NCBI GenBank assembly: GCA_023418835.1
Contig: JAEZYW010000048.1
Span: 1 to 16,685 of the forward strand
Direction: 5' to 3'
DNA length: 16,685 nucleotides
From: Bacillota bacterium
GTDB taxonomy: Bacteria; Bacillota; Clostridia; Tissierellales; Peptoniphilaceae
Position 1 is the first letter of the stretch. Each line of letters starts with the position of its first letter. The translations under genes were made by a program, and so were the position numbers. Below the pieces are notes generated by a model. The model was given only the letters and a program-made list of their open reading frames with translations, ran no database searches and was not told the origin of the DNA. Below are positions 8,520 to 14,934 of this stretch, in pieces.

Positions 8520-9799
8520 ATATCCTCCTTGTTTATGCTGTTAAACTTCACCGCTTCTTTAATATCTCCCGTTTCTTCAAAGATTTTTTCGCTCTTATAA
8601 TAGAAGCTACTTTCTTTTTCTATTAAATCCTTTAGAGGTTGTAGATATTTTTTCTCATCTCCCAAGACATTTTCTGCCATAGTTATGAATATTTTAGTCC
8701 ACTCCTTTAAAGTCTTGTCTAAAAACTTTGCTTCATTTCCATAGATGTAGATGTCTTCTCTAGTTTTTAAAATCACTTCTTGGGAGAGATCTTTAAACTC
8801 CTCATAAAGATAATTTAGATTTTCTTCGTTATACAACAAGGCTTTTAAAAGGGCAAAGGCCCCAAAATTGTAAGGATAAGAAACGGAGTCCATCATTCTC
8901 AGTTCCAAAAACTTTTTAACCCTTACGTCGGGAAAAACCATTGTCATCAAATGTTCCAACTCTTCTTTAGTGGAATTTTCATTTAATAACTCCCCTATTT
9001 TTTTATCTCCCGTTGGAACCATTTCTCCATCTACAAATCCAAAAATTGCCACAGTATTTACTAAGTACTCGGCATATCCTTCGTAAGAATCGTCAATAAA
9101 TGCGTTCTTTGGAAGTCCAGAACGATCTGGGTCTGTATTTTCCCAAATTTTTGCTCTTATTGCGTGCTGAGTTGGCCCTCCTTGGAAAAAATACCCATTG
9201 TCAAATAATGTGTAAAAAGCGTTTGTTATACCATTTGAAACGATAAATTTTTTCTTAAAATCTTCCTCTGATGTGTAATCAATGGATAATTGCAATCCGG
9301 CAGTTCCCTTCATCATATTATGACTCATACTTCCATGGGTTTTAAAGTATTCAAACATGGCGTCATATCTGCTCTTTGGAAGAAGTTTAATGTCTTCTAT
9401 CTTTGTAACAGGATGATAGGCAATTCCCAAAATGTCGTAATTAAGTTCGTCTAATATTGGCAAAATCATATTAAAAAATCTTTTATAGGATTTTTCCAGT
9501 TCCTCTATTTTTTCCTTTTGAGTTGAGCTAAACTCCACTTGGCCCCCAGGTTCAGTGGTAACCACCATATCGTCCAAAGTTAGAGTAAGTAAATGTTCCC
9601 CTTCGTAATAAGGTTCCCAACCCAAATCTTTTAATCTATTAAAGATGTATTCAATGCCCTTTTCTCCATAATAAGAAACAGATTCGTATGAATCTCTTTT
9701 TACAATTATATATTCGTATTCGGGACCTAATTTTAAATTGTCTTCAGACTTTTCGTTGTACCTTATATAATCCACAATTAATTTTTTAGCATTATCCAT
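8501..9799 (-). CDS. gshA: Glutamate-cysteine ligase, plant/EgtA (GCS2) type
   Basis: The enzyme joins the gamma-carboxyl of glutamate to cysteine using ATP, the committed step of gamma-glutamylcysteine and glutathione synthesis. At 432 residues it fits the GCS2 family (plant, alphaproteobacterial and actinobacterial EgtA-like) rather than the long E. coli type or the fused GshF. Motifs seen are GPEYEYI (about 25-31, the acidic metal site), TTEPGGQVEFSS (about 80-91, cysteine and metal binding region), MMKGTAGLQLSID (about 160-172) and IRAKIWENTDPDRSG (about 214-228). The ATG at 9797-9799 has GAGGTGA upstream. It is the first gene of a coupled pair with the ATP-grasp ligase, and no standard gshB lies in the window. 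The upstream 259-base gap is shared with the divergent DUF2089 gene. The alternative EgtA role (ergothioneine) lacks support because no other egt gene is present. Confidence 0.88.
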   Translation of the reverse strand: MDNAKKLIVDYIRYNEKSEDNLKLGPEYEYIIVKRDSYESVSYYGEKGIEYIFNRLKDLGWEPYYEGEHLLTLTLDDMVVTTEPGGQVEFSSTQKEKIEELEKSYKRFFNMILPILDELNYDILGIAYHPVTKIEDIKLLPKSRYDAMFEYFKTHGSMSHNMMKGTAGLQLSIDYTSEEDFKKKFIVSNGITNAFYTLFDNGYFFQGGPTQHAIRAKIWENTDPDRSGLPKNAFIDDSYEGYAEYLVNTVAIFGFVDGEMVPTGDKKIGELLNENSTKEELEHLMTMVFPDVRVKKFLELRMMDSVSYPYNFGAFALLKALLYNEENLNYLYEEFKDLSQEVILKTREDIYIYGNEAKFLDKTLKEWTKIFITMAENVLGDEKKYLQPLKDLIEKESSFYYKSEKIFEETGDIKEAVKFNSINKEDICTQIK

Positions 9800-10058
9800 T
9801 TAAAATCACCTCTTGCATTTCAATATTTATACCCTTTTTGGCAATAATTAAGCTGTTCCATACCAAAGCCGGGGTTTGTTGTTTATAAATAAATTTGCAG
9901 ATAGTAATTTTTAAATTTATTTTAGGGGATTTCTCAATTATTTTAATTTTAATATTAATTATTTTAATTTTTATGTTTACATTATTTTATTGTGTGGTAT
10001 AATACATTTAAGAAAGTTAATTTATAGTAATTAGTTAAAGAATATAGAAGAGGTGCTT
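9800..10058. promoter_or_regulatory. Divergent AT-rich intergenic region with direct repeats
   Basis: This gap lies between gshA (minus) and the DUF2089 gene (plus). It contains a 10-bp inverted repeat (AAATAAATTT 9887-9896, AAATTTATTT 9913-9922). It also holds an exact 15-bp direct repeat, AATTATTTTAATTTT, at 9936-9950 and 9957-9971, spaced 21 bp, about two helical turns, just before the plus-strand promoter. Such spacing suits protein binding or UP-element-like polymerase contacts, but the AT richness makes chance repeats easier. A minus-strand TATAAA near 9815-9820 is a weak candidate -10 for gshA. Confidence 0.4.
9976..10003 (+). promoter_or_regulatory. Promoter of the DUF2089-DUF4097 operon
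   Basis: TTTACA (9976-9981), a 16-bp spacer and TATAAT (9998-10003) with the extended TGG element directly before it. The expected start site lies about 45 bases before the ATG of the DUF2089 gene. Confidence 0.75.
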
Positions 10059-10418
10059 ATGAGAGACTTTTTAGACAAATGCCCAGCTTGTGACGGAGGA
10101 TTGGCTATAACATCTTACCAATGCGAGGATTGCGGTACTGAAATTAGGGGATATTTTACTGGAAGTAAATTTTCCAAGTTGTCCCAAGAAGAATTAGAAT
10201 TTATTGAAGTATTTGTAATGAACAGGGGAAGTATTAAAGAAATTGAGAAGGTAATGGGAATTTCATACCCAACTGTTCGAAACAAATTAGACAGCGTAAT
10301 TAAATCCCTAGGACATAGCATCAATTCCGAGGACGCTAGAATGGAAATTCTAACTATGTTAGACCAAGGACAAATTACAGCAGAGGAAGCTACAGAAATG
10401 CTTTCTAACTTAGAATAA
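10059..10418 (+). CDS. DUF2089 zinc-ribbon/HTH regulator with SHOCT-like C-terminus
   Basis: This is a likely DNA-binding regulator of 119 residues. The N-terminus has a zinc-ribbon pattern, C8-P-A-C11 and C22-E-D-C25. A helix-turn-helix follows at about residues 50-82 (SIKEIEKVMGISYPTVRNKL). The last 25 residues form a short helical module (ILTMLDQGQITAEEATEML) like the SHOCT-type domain that also begins the next protein. I take the ATG at 10059 because AAGAGGTG sits at the right distance; the in-frame GTG at 10053 lies within that site. It is 15 bases upstream of the DUF4097 gene and clearly co-transcribed. In relatives DUF2089 proteins often sit beside DUF4097 or YvlB-like genes of envelope-stress loci. 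The target promoter here is unknown, perhaps its own repeats upstream. Confidence 0.85.
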   Translation: MRDFLDKCPACDGGLAITSYQCEDCGTEIRGYFTGSKFSKLSQEELEFIEVFVMNRGSIKEIEKVMGISYPTVRNKLDSVIKSLGHSINSEDARMEILTMLDQGQITAEEATEMLSNLE

Positions 10419-10433
10419 ATTAAAGGAGAATAA

Positions 10434-11525
10434 ATGAAAACTATGAGCGAAGAGAAAAAAATTATATTGAGAATGCTTAGAGAAGGTAAAATTACCGAAG
10501 ATGAAGCACTAACTCTATTAGATTCCGTAAAGGACACAAAAAAGAAAACTGATCATTCCAAATTTGGAGATTTTGACACTTCCCAATTTGTAGACAAAAT
10601 AGCACAAGCTGCTGCAAAAATTGGAAAAGAAACTAAAGAATACATTAGCAACTTTGATTTTGAAGACATTAGCATAAAATTTAAAAGCAACTTAGACCAA
10701 AAGGCTAGAGCCGAAAGAGTTGTGACTGAAAATGTTATTGGATCAGAAAATCTAGAGCTAGAAGTTAACAATAGAAACGGAAAAATCACAATTTACTCTT
10801 GGGACAACGAAGAAATCGAAGCCAGAGCAGATGTAAGATACGACGACAGATTTGTTTCTCAAAACTACGGTTTTATTAAAATCGACAGAGAAGGAAATAA
10901 AGTAATCGTAAGACCAGACTATGACAAAACTAGCGCAAGACATTTTACAATGAACATGACTGTAGCTGTTCCTAAAAAATATTTTGAAGAAATTAAACTA
11001 GAATCTACAAATTCTGGAATCGAAATTAAGGAAATAGAAACTGGAAATCTAAATGTAAACTCCACAAACGGAACTATAATATTAGAAGAATCAAAAGCTG
11101 AAAAAGCGGAAATTTCTTCTACTAACGCACAAATTTCCGTAAATGGAATTTCTGGAGAAGAAGTTAAAATCAACACTACAAACGGTAGAATTGTTATTTC
11201 AGATGTGGATTCTTCCAACGTAGACATCAACACTACAAATGGAACGATCGTAGTAAATGAAATAAAAGAAAATGTAAAAAACATTGATACTTCTACAAAT
11301 AATGGAAATATAACAATTTCTATTAAAGACGTATTCAAACCTGTAAAAGCAAAGGTGAAAAATCACTTTAAAGATATCGACACCAACAACTTTGCAGACT
11401 CTATATTCTCAAACTTCGTTACAGAAGACGGTGCAATGATTGCATACTCTGACGGATACGAAGAAGAGGGAGAAAAACTAGATATTGTAGCTTCCACTTA
11501 TAATGGAACTATTAATATAAACTAA
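10434..11525 (+). CDS. DUF4097 beta-repeat protein with N-terminal SHOCT-like module (YvlB/LiaX-like)
   Basis: The 363-residue protein starts with a helical SHOCT-like segment (residues about 7-32, ILRMLREGKITEDEALTLL), then a charged amphipathic linker (about 35-100), then a DUF4097 beta-repeat domain (about 105-320). The repeats have a period near 20 residues marked by STNSGIEI, STNGTIIL, STNAQISV, TTNGRIVI, TTNGTIVV and TNNGNITI, as in a right-handed beta-helix-like stack. There is no signal peptide or membrane span, so the product is predicted cytoplasmic unless exported by another route. Similar proteins are YvlB of Bacillus and LiaX of Enterococcus, linked to cell-envelope stress; that role is an inference here. 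The ATG at 10434 has AAAGGAGAA upstream. It follows the DUF2089 gene by 15 bases and ends with a strong terminator. Confidence 0.85.
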   Translation: MKTMSEEKKIILRMLREGKITEDEALTLLDSVKDTKKKTDHSKFGDFDTSQFVDKIAQAAAKIGKETKEYISNFDFEDISIKFKSNLDQKARAERVVTENVIGSENLELEVNNRNGKITIYSWDNEEIEARADVRYDDRFVSQNYGFIKIDREGNKVIVRPDYDKTSARHFTMNMTVAVPKKYFEEIKLESTNSGIEIKEIETGNLNVNSTNGTIILEESKAEKAEISSTNAQISVNGISGEEVKINTTNGRIVISDVDSSNVDINTTNGTIVVNEIKENVKNIDTSTNNGNITISIKDVFKPVKAKVKNHFKDIDTNNFADSIFSNFVTEDGAMIAYSDGYEEEGEKLDIVASTYNGTININ

Positions 11526-11542
11526 TTAATGACCTTCTAAAG

Positions 11543-11571
11543 GAGCTTAGGATAATTTCTTAAGCTCTTTT
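11543..11571 (+). terminator. Rho-independent terminator of the DUF2089-DUF4097 operon
   Basis: A 10-bp stem (GAGCTTAGGA / TCTTAAGCTC, one G-U pair) with a TAATT loop is followed by TTTTATTT, 17 bases after the DUF4097 stop. Confidence 0.88.
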
Positions 11572-11593
11572 ATTTATTCTGTAAATTTTAGGT

Positions 11594-11613
11594 TATAATA
11601 TATCTAGGAGGAA
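11594..11613 (+). promoter_or_regulatory. -10 element and ribosome site of the AI-2E family gene
   Basis: A perfect TATAAT at 11594-11599 lies 20 bases before the ATG, with CTAGGAGGAAA (11603-11613) between. If the -10 is used, the transcript would have a very short leader. The -35 (TATTTA-like near 11571) is weak and overlaps the preceding terminator T-tract. Confidence 0.45.
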
Positions 11614-11619
11614 ATTTAT

Positions 11620-12882
11620 ATGGGAAAAAATACAGTAAAAAACTCCATAAAAATAGGCTCAGCCCTTTTAATTTTGGCATTTATTTTATTTAGATTTGAA
11701 TCATTAAAGGCCGTTTTTTATGTAGTTTCCAGCATTTTAATGCCCTTTGTAATTGGGGCGGTAATTGCACTTTTTGTTAGCGTGCCCTTAAAGGGAATTG
11801 AAATTCTTTTAAGAAGAACTGTCTTTAAAACTACAGATTCCAAAGCCTTGTACCGAGGGGTCGCCTTAGTTTTGACGTTAATATTAATAATCGTATTTAT
11901 GTTTTTTGCAATTCGCTCCGTCGTTCCAGATCTTGTAGTTACAATTAGGCAATTTGGAGAAAATCTCCCTCAAATAATCCAGCAGTTTTTAGAGTGGCTT
12001 CAAGGAGCTATAAATACAGAAACTGACATTTTTGATACAGTAGTAACGGAGTTGGAAGGAATTTCAAATGGTATAAGGGAAAATTTACAAGAATACATCC
12101 GAGCAGTCTTTTTAGGTGGAATTGGCTTTGTCTCCTCAACCTTTAGTTTGCTCTTTACTATGTTTTTAGCAGTGAGTTTTGCCCTTTATCTGTTGTTTTA
12201 TAAAGAAACTTTTGGAAAACAAATAAAAAAAGCACTCTTTGCATTTTTAGACGAAGATGCCGCTCAGTCTATCTTAATTACTGGAGCAAGGCTTGGAAGT
12301 AGCTTTCAAAACTTTATCGGCGGGCTGACTACAGCTTCTATAATATACGGTATTTTAAATTATATCGCCATGTTACTATTGGGGCTTCCTTATAAAACGT
12401 CTCTGTCTTTCTTAAGTGTATTTTTGAATTTTATTCCTTACTTTGGACCTTTCTTAACTGGTTTTGTTGGGTTTGTCTTAATCGCACCTTTGGGAATAAG
12501 AGAAGCTATAATATTTGTAATTTTGACAAATGTGTTGCAACAAATAGAATCTAATTTGATATATCCAAAAGTTGTAGGAGAACAAGTGGGACTTCCTGGA
12601 ATTTGGGTTATGGTCAGCGTTACAATTGGAGGATCTGTGATGGGATTGTTTGGAATGCTTTTGGCCGTTCCTGTAGCAACTGTAATTTATCACACCTTAG
12701 GTGATATTGTAGAATACAAAACTTTAAAGAAAAAAGAAAGTCCAGAAAATTTGAAAAACCCCGTTAAACTAAGCGAGGTTATGAATAGAAGTTTAATAAT
12801 AGATTTGGCAATTCCAAAAAACGACAAAGAAAAAGTCGATGAGGATTTAAAAGAAGAAATAGAAAAAGACCGAGAAGATTAA
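11620..12882 (+). CDS. AI-2E family (UPF0118) membrane transporter
   Basis: This is a 420-residue polytopic membrane protein of the AI-2 exporter-like family. Members have been linked to AI-2 release, sodium/proton exchange or small-molecule export; substrate cannot be told from sequence. Visible architecture: two N-terminal hydrophobic segments (about 12-55), a span near 80-100, a soluble region with amphipathic helices (about 105-165), then spans near 170-195, 230-255, 260-290, 292-310 and 330-360. The family-typical segments FLNFIPYFGPF and the PKVVGEQVGLPGIWVM stretch are both present. The C-terminal 60 residues are highly charged and cytoplasmic. ATG with AGGAGG. It forms a single-gene unit convergent with the pyrophosphatase gene. 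The last codons and stop lie inside a hairpin that may serve as terminator. Confidence 0.9.
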   Translation: MGKNTVKNSIKIGSALLILAFILFRFESLKAVFYVVSSILMPFVIGAVIALFVSVPLKGIEILLRRTVFKTTDSKALYRGVALVLTLILIIVFMFFAIRSVVPDLVVTIRQFGENLPQIIQQFLEWLQGAINTETDIFDTVVTELEGISNGIRENLQEYIRAVFLGGIGFVSSTFSLLFTMFLAVSFALYLLFYKETFGKQIKKALFAFLDEDAAQSILITGARLGSSFQNFIGGLTTASIIYGILNYIAMLLLGLPYKTSLSFLSVFLNFIPYFGPFLTGFVGFVLIAPLGIREAIIFVILTNVLQQIESNLIYPKVVGEQVGLPGIWVMVSVTIGGSVMGLFGMLLAVPVATVIYHTLGDIVEYKTLKKKESPENLKNPVKLSEVMNRSLIIDLAIPKNDKEKVDEDLKEEIEKDRED

Positions 12883-12894
12883 ATCTCGGTCTTT
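12865..12894 (+). terminator. Hairpin overlapping the 3' end of the AI-2E gene
   Basis: A perfect 11-bp stem, AAAGACCGAGA / TCTCGGTCTTT, encloses an 8-nt loop that contains the TAA stop. The T-tract after it is short (three T), so termination may be partial, with the larger structure 20 bases on acting as backup. Confidence 0.6.
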
Positions 12895-12915
12895 AGAGCA
12901 TTTACAAACTTATTT

Positions 12916-13004
12916 AAAAAGGTCGAAGATAATATCCTTTTGAGACCATTTCATGGCCTGCCGGCCCGAGGGTAGTCGAAAAAGGATTTATCGAGACCTT
13001 TTTT
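12916..13004. terminator. Large imperfect palindrome: bidirectional terminator or small structured RNA
   Basis: This 89-base element fills the space between two convergent genes. Outer arms are AAAAAGGTC (12916-12924) and GACCTTTTT (12995-13003). Inner arms are ATCCTTTT (12934-12941) and AAAAGGAT (12980-12987). The core hairpin is GGCC-TGCC-GGCC (12955-12966). A-tract and T-tract ends allow termination on both strands. The core is strikingly GC-rich for this DNA. On the plus strand extra G-U pairs (TTT against GGG) extend the fold, on the minus strand they become mismatches, so the plus-strand RNA is favoured. I do not recognise an Rfam-type family. Confidence 0.7.
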
Positions 13005-13018
13005 CTATTTGTCTTTAT

Positions 13019-14674
13019 TTATAGTTTTTTTGCTTCAGAAATCGCCATTGTAATAATTGGAACTACTTGTTTTTTACGAGATAAAATTCCATCAGCAGAA
13101 AATCCGTTGTTAACTAACTTTTCTCCAAAACCATTGGCAATGTGGTTTTCAAACTCTCCCACTACCATAATTTCTGAAACTTCTCTTATAATGTCTGTAA
13201 AAACTAAGACGTAAGTTGAAAGTTCGTATCTTTCCAACTCCTGTTTCATGGTTTCGATTAAGTCTTCTCTTCTGTCTTCTAAATTTTCTAAGTCCATGGA
13301 AAAGACTTGAGCAACTCTCACCTTTTCATGTTCAATGTCAAATTGTTTCATATCTTCTGAAAGTAAGTCTTCAGAGTTTTTTCCTTCAAGGGAAGTTCCT
13401 GCTTTAAACATCTCCATGGCAAATTCTTCTGGATTTATTCCAGCAATTTTAGACATCCTGTCCATCATTCTTCTGTCCTCGTCTGTTGCCGTAGGAGATC
13501 TCAAAAATAGTGTGTCTGAAATAATTGCGGCGCAAAGTATTCCAGCGATTTCTTTAGACGGACTTGCTCCTTGTTCAAAAAACATTTGGGAGATTATCGT
13601 TGAAGTTGAGCCCACAGGAACATTTCTAAAAAATATTGGCTGACTTGTGGCAATATTGGCAACCCTATGGTGGTCAATAATTTCAATAATCTCTGCAGAT
13701 TCAATATCCCCAACAGATTGATTTCTTTCGTTGTGGTCCACTAGTATCAGTTGTTTTTTTCTATTGGAAATCAAATGGTATCTTGCAATACTTCCAACCA
13801 CTTGGTTTTTGTGGTCCACAATTGGATAGGATCTATAACGAGTATTTCCCATAACGACTTTTATATCGTCGACAAAGTCGTCTTCTTTAAACTTTACCAA
13901 ATCCTTTTTAGTCATTACATATTCCACAGGAACTGCCAAAGGCAATAGTCTCGCTGCCAAAAAGGTATCTAGTTCTGTCGTGATTATCGTCACGTCATTT
14001 TCTTTTGCAAGGGCCAGATTTTCATCGGAAATTTCAGAGCCAATGGTCAAAATTAGCATACTTACGCCTTTTGAAATGGCATCTTTTTGAGCATTTTCTC
14101 TGTTACCCACGATTACAATATCAAATTCTTGGATATTGTCTTCCACATCCTTTGGCTCCATTGCGTATACAGTCATGCGACCTTCAAAGGGTCTGGGGTT
14201 TTCGGCTTCGAAAATAATTTCTCCCCTCATAACTTCCACAATATTTTCCAAGGGGGTTTTGCTTCTACCTAAAATATAATCATCCCAGATATCCATATAG
14301 CCTTCCGTTAAATTGGAAAGTGTAACTATTCCCAAAAGCTCGTCCATCTCGTTAACTACTTGGATATTTGAGATGTTTTCATTTTGAATAATATTTAAAG
14401 CTTTGTTCATAGTAGTGTTTTTTGACACCTTATAAGGTGGGTCGATTTCCAAATCCGTCACCTGAGGCATCATAGATTCTTTTAAAAGTGGAACTTCCAA
14501 CCCAAAATAATCTAAAATAAATTGTGTCTCTCTATTTATTTCTCCCAATCTAATGGGAATCGCATTAATCTTTCCCCTTCGATTTTTCAAATCTGCATAA
14601 GCAATTGCAGAGCAAATTGAATCTGAATCTGGATTTCTATGTCCAGTTATATATACAGTTTCTTTAATTTCCAA
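13019..14674 (-). CDS. ppaC: Mn-dependent family II inorganic pyrophosphatase with CBS-DRTGG-CBS insert
   Basis: The enzyme hydrolyses pyrophosphate to phosphate in the cytoplasm. In this subfamily, adenine nucleotides bound by CBS domains regulate activity. The 551 residues are organised as a split DHH catalytic domain (1-65 and about 305-430), CBS (about 70-125), DRTGG (about 150-255), CBS (about 258-305) and a C-terminal DHHA2 domain (about 440-551). Catalytic motifs: GHRNPDSDS at 11-19, VDHNE near 310-314, IDHHR near 332-336, then STSTI and DTLFLRSPTAT near 384-394. The start is TTG at 14672-14674, with AGGGGG six bases upstream and no better ATG. It is a single gene, divergent from the lipoprotein gene and convergent with the AI-2E gene. 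Confidence 0.95.
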   Translation of the reverse strand: MEIKETVYITGHRNPDSDSICSAIAYADLKNRRGKINAIPIRLGEINRETQFILDYFGLEVPLLKESMMPQVTDLEIDPPYKVSKNTTMNKALNIIQNENISNIQVVNEMDELLGIVTLSNLTEGYMDIWDDYILGRSKTPLENIVEVMRGEIIFEAENPRPFEGRMTVYAMEPKDVEDNIQEFDIVIVGNRENAQKDAISKGVSMLILTIGSEISDENLALAKENDVTIITTELDTFLAARLLPLAVPVEYVMTKKDLVKFKEDDFVDDIKVVMGNTRYRSYPIVDHKNQVVGSIARYHLISNRKKQLILVDHNERNQSVGDIESAEIIEIIDHHRVANIATSQPIFFRNVPVGSTSTIISQMFFEQGASPSKEIAGILCAAIISDTLFLRSPTATDEDRRMMDRMSKIAGINPEEFAMEMFKAGTSLEGKNSEDLLSEDMKQFDIEHEKVRVAQVFSMDLENLEDRREDLIETMKQELERYELSTYVLVFTDIIREVSEIMVVGEFENHIANGFGEKLVNNGFSADGILSRKKQVVPIITMAISEAKKL

Positions 14675-14821
14675 AATATTCCCCCTAGAAATTCTAATAT
14701 ATCTAATTATTTTAATTATATCTGAAAATTATAAATAATAAAATAAATGTTTAAAGTTTGATTATCTTTTTAACCCTGCCTTAAGTTTTTTGACTTTTTA
14801 TTTTAATTTTAATGAAATCAT

Positions 14822-14850
14822 TTGACTTTATTGTTATATTACTGTAAAAT
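14822..14850 (+). promoter_or_regulatory. Promoter of the permuted substrate-binding lipoprotein gene
   Basis: TTGACT (14822-14827), a 17-bp spacer and TAAAAT (14845-14850) give a near-consensus housekeeping promoter. The leader to the ATG would be about 78 bases. Confidence 0.75.
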
Positions 14851-14858
14851 CTTAAAAA

Positions 14859-14914
14859 GTCTATCTACAAACATAGGCTTTGCTTGGTAAATGGGGATTA
14901 TAGACATTTGCCAA
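14859..14914 (+). promoter_or_regulatory. Structured 5' leader with possible pseudoknot
   Basis: A 10-bp hairpin (TTGGTAAATG 14884-14893 with CATTTGCCAA 14905-14914, one G-U pair, 11-nt loop) stands just before the ribosome site AGGAGGG (14922-14928). Upstream TCTAT (14860-14864) can pair with ATAGA in the loop (14900-14904), and GTCTAT can pair with ATAGAC as an alternative. This could be a translation-control leader. No known riboswitch is recognised. Confidence 0.4.
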
Positions 14915-14934
14915 CAATTTTAGGAGGGAAAATT

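Larger units (their letters stand above)
14675..14934. promoter_or_regulatory. Divergent intergenic region between ppaC and the lipoprotein gene
   Basis: This is very AT-rich. The minus strand carries TATAAT-like candidates for ppaC (AGATATAAT and TTTATAAT around 14718-14740) without clear -35 boxes. The 10-mer TATTTTAATT occurs at 14708-14717 and 14799-14808 and also twice before the DUF2089 promoter. TTTGACTTT occurs twice (14789-14797 and 14821-14829), the second being the -35 of the lipoprotein promoter. No coding potential is seen. Confidence 0.4.

Noticed and set aside
10053..10058. GTG start for the DUF2089 gene
   Set aside because: The GTG lies within the AAGAGGTG ribosome site. The ATG at 10059 is better placed.
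14884..14934. An upstream TTG start for the substrate-binding protein
   Set aside because: It would put 17 residues before the signal peptide and lies inside the leader hairpin. The ATG at 14935 has the AGGAGGG site and gives a proper lipobox distance.
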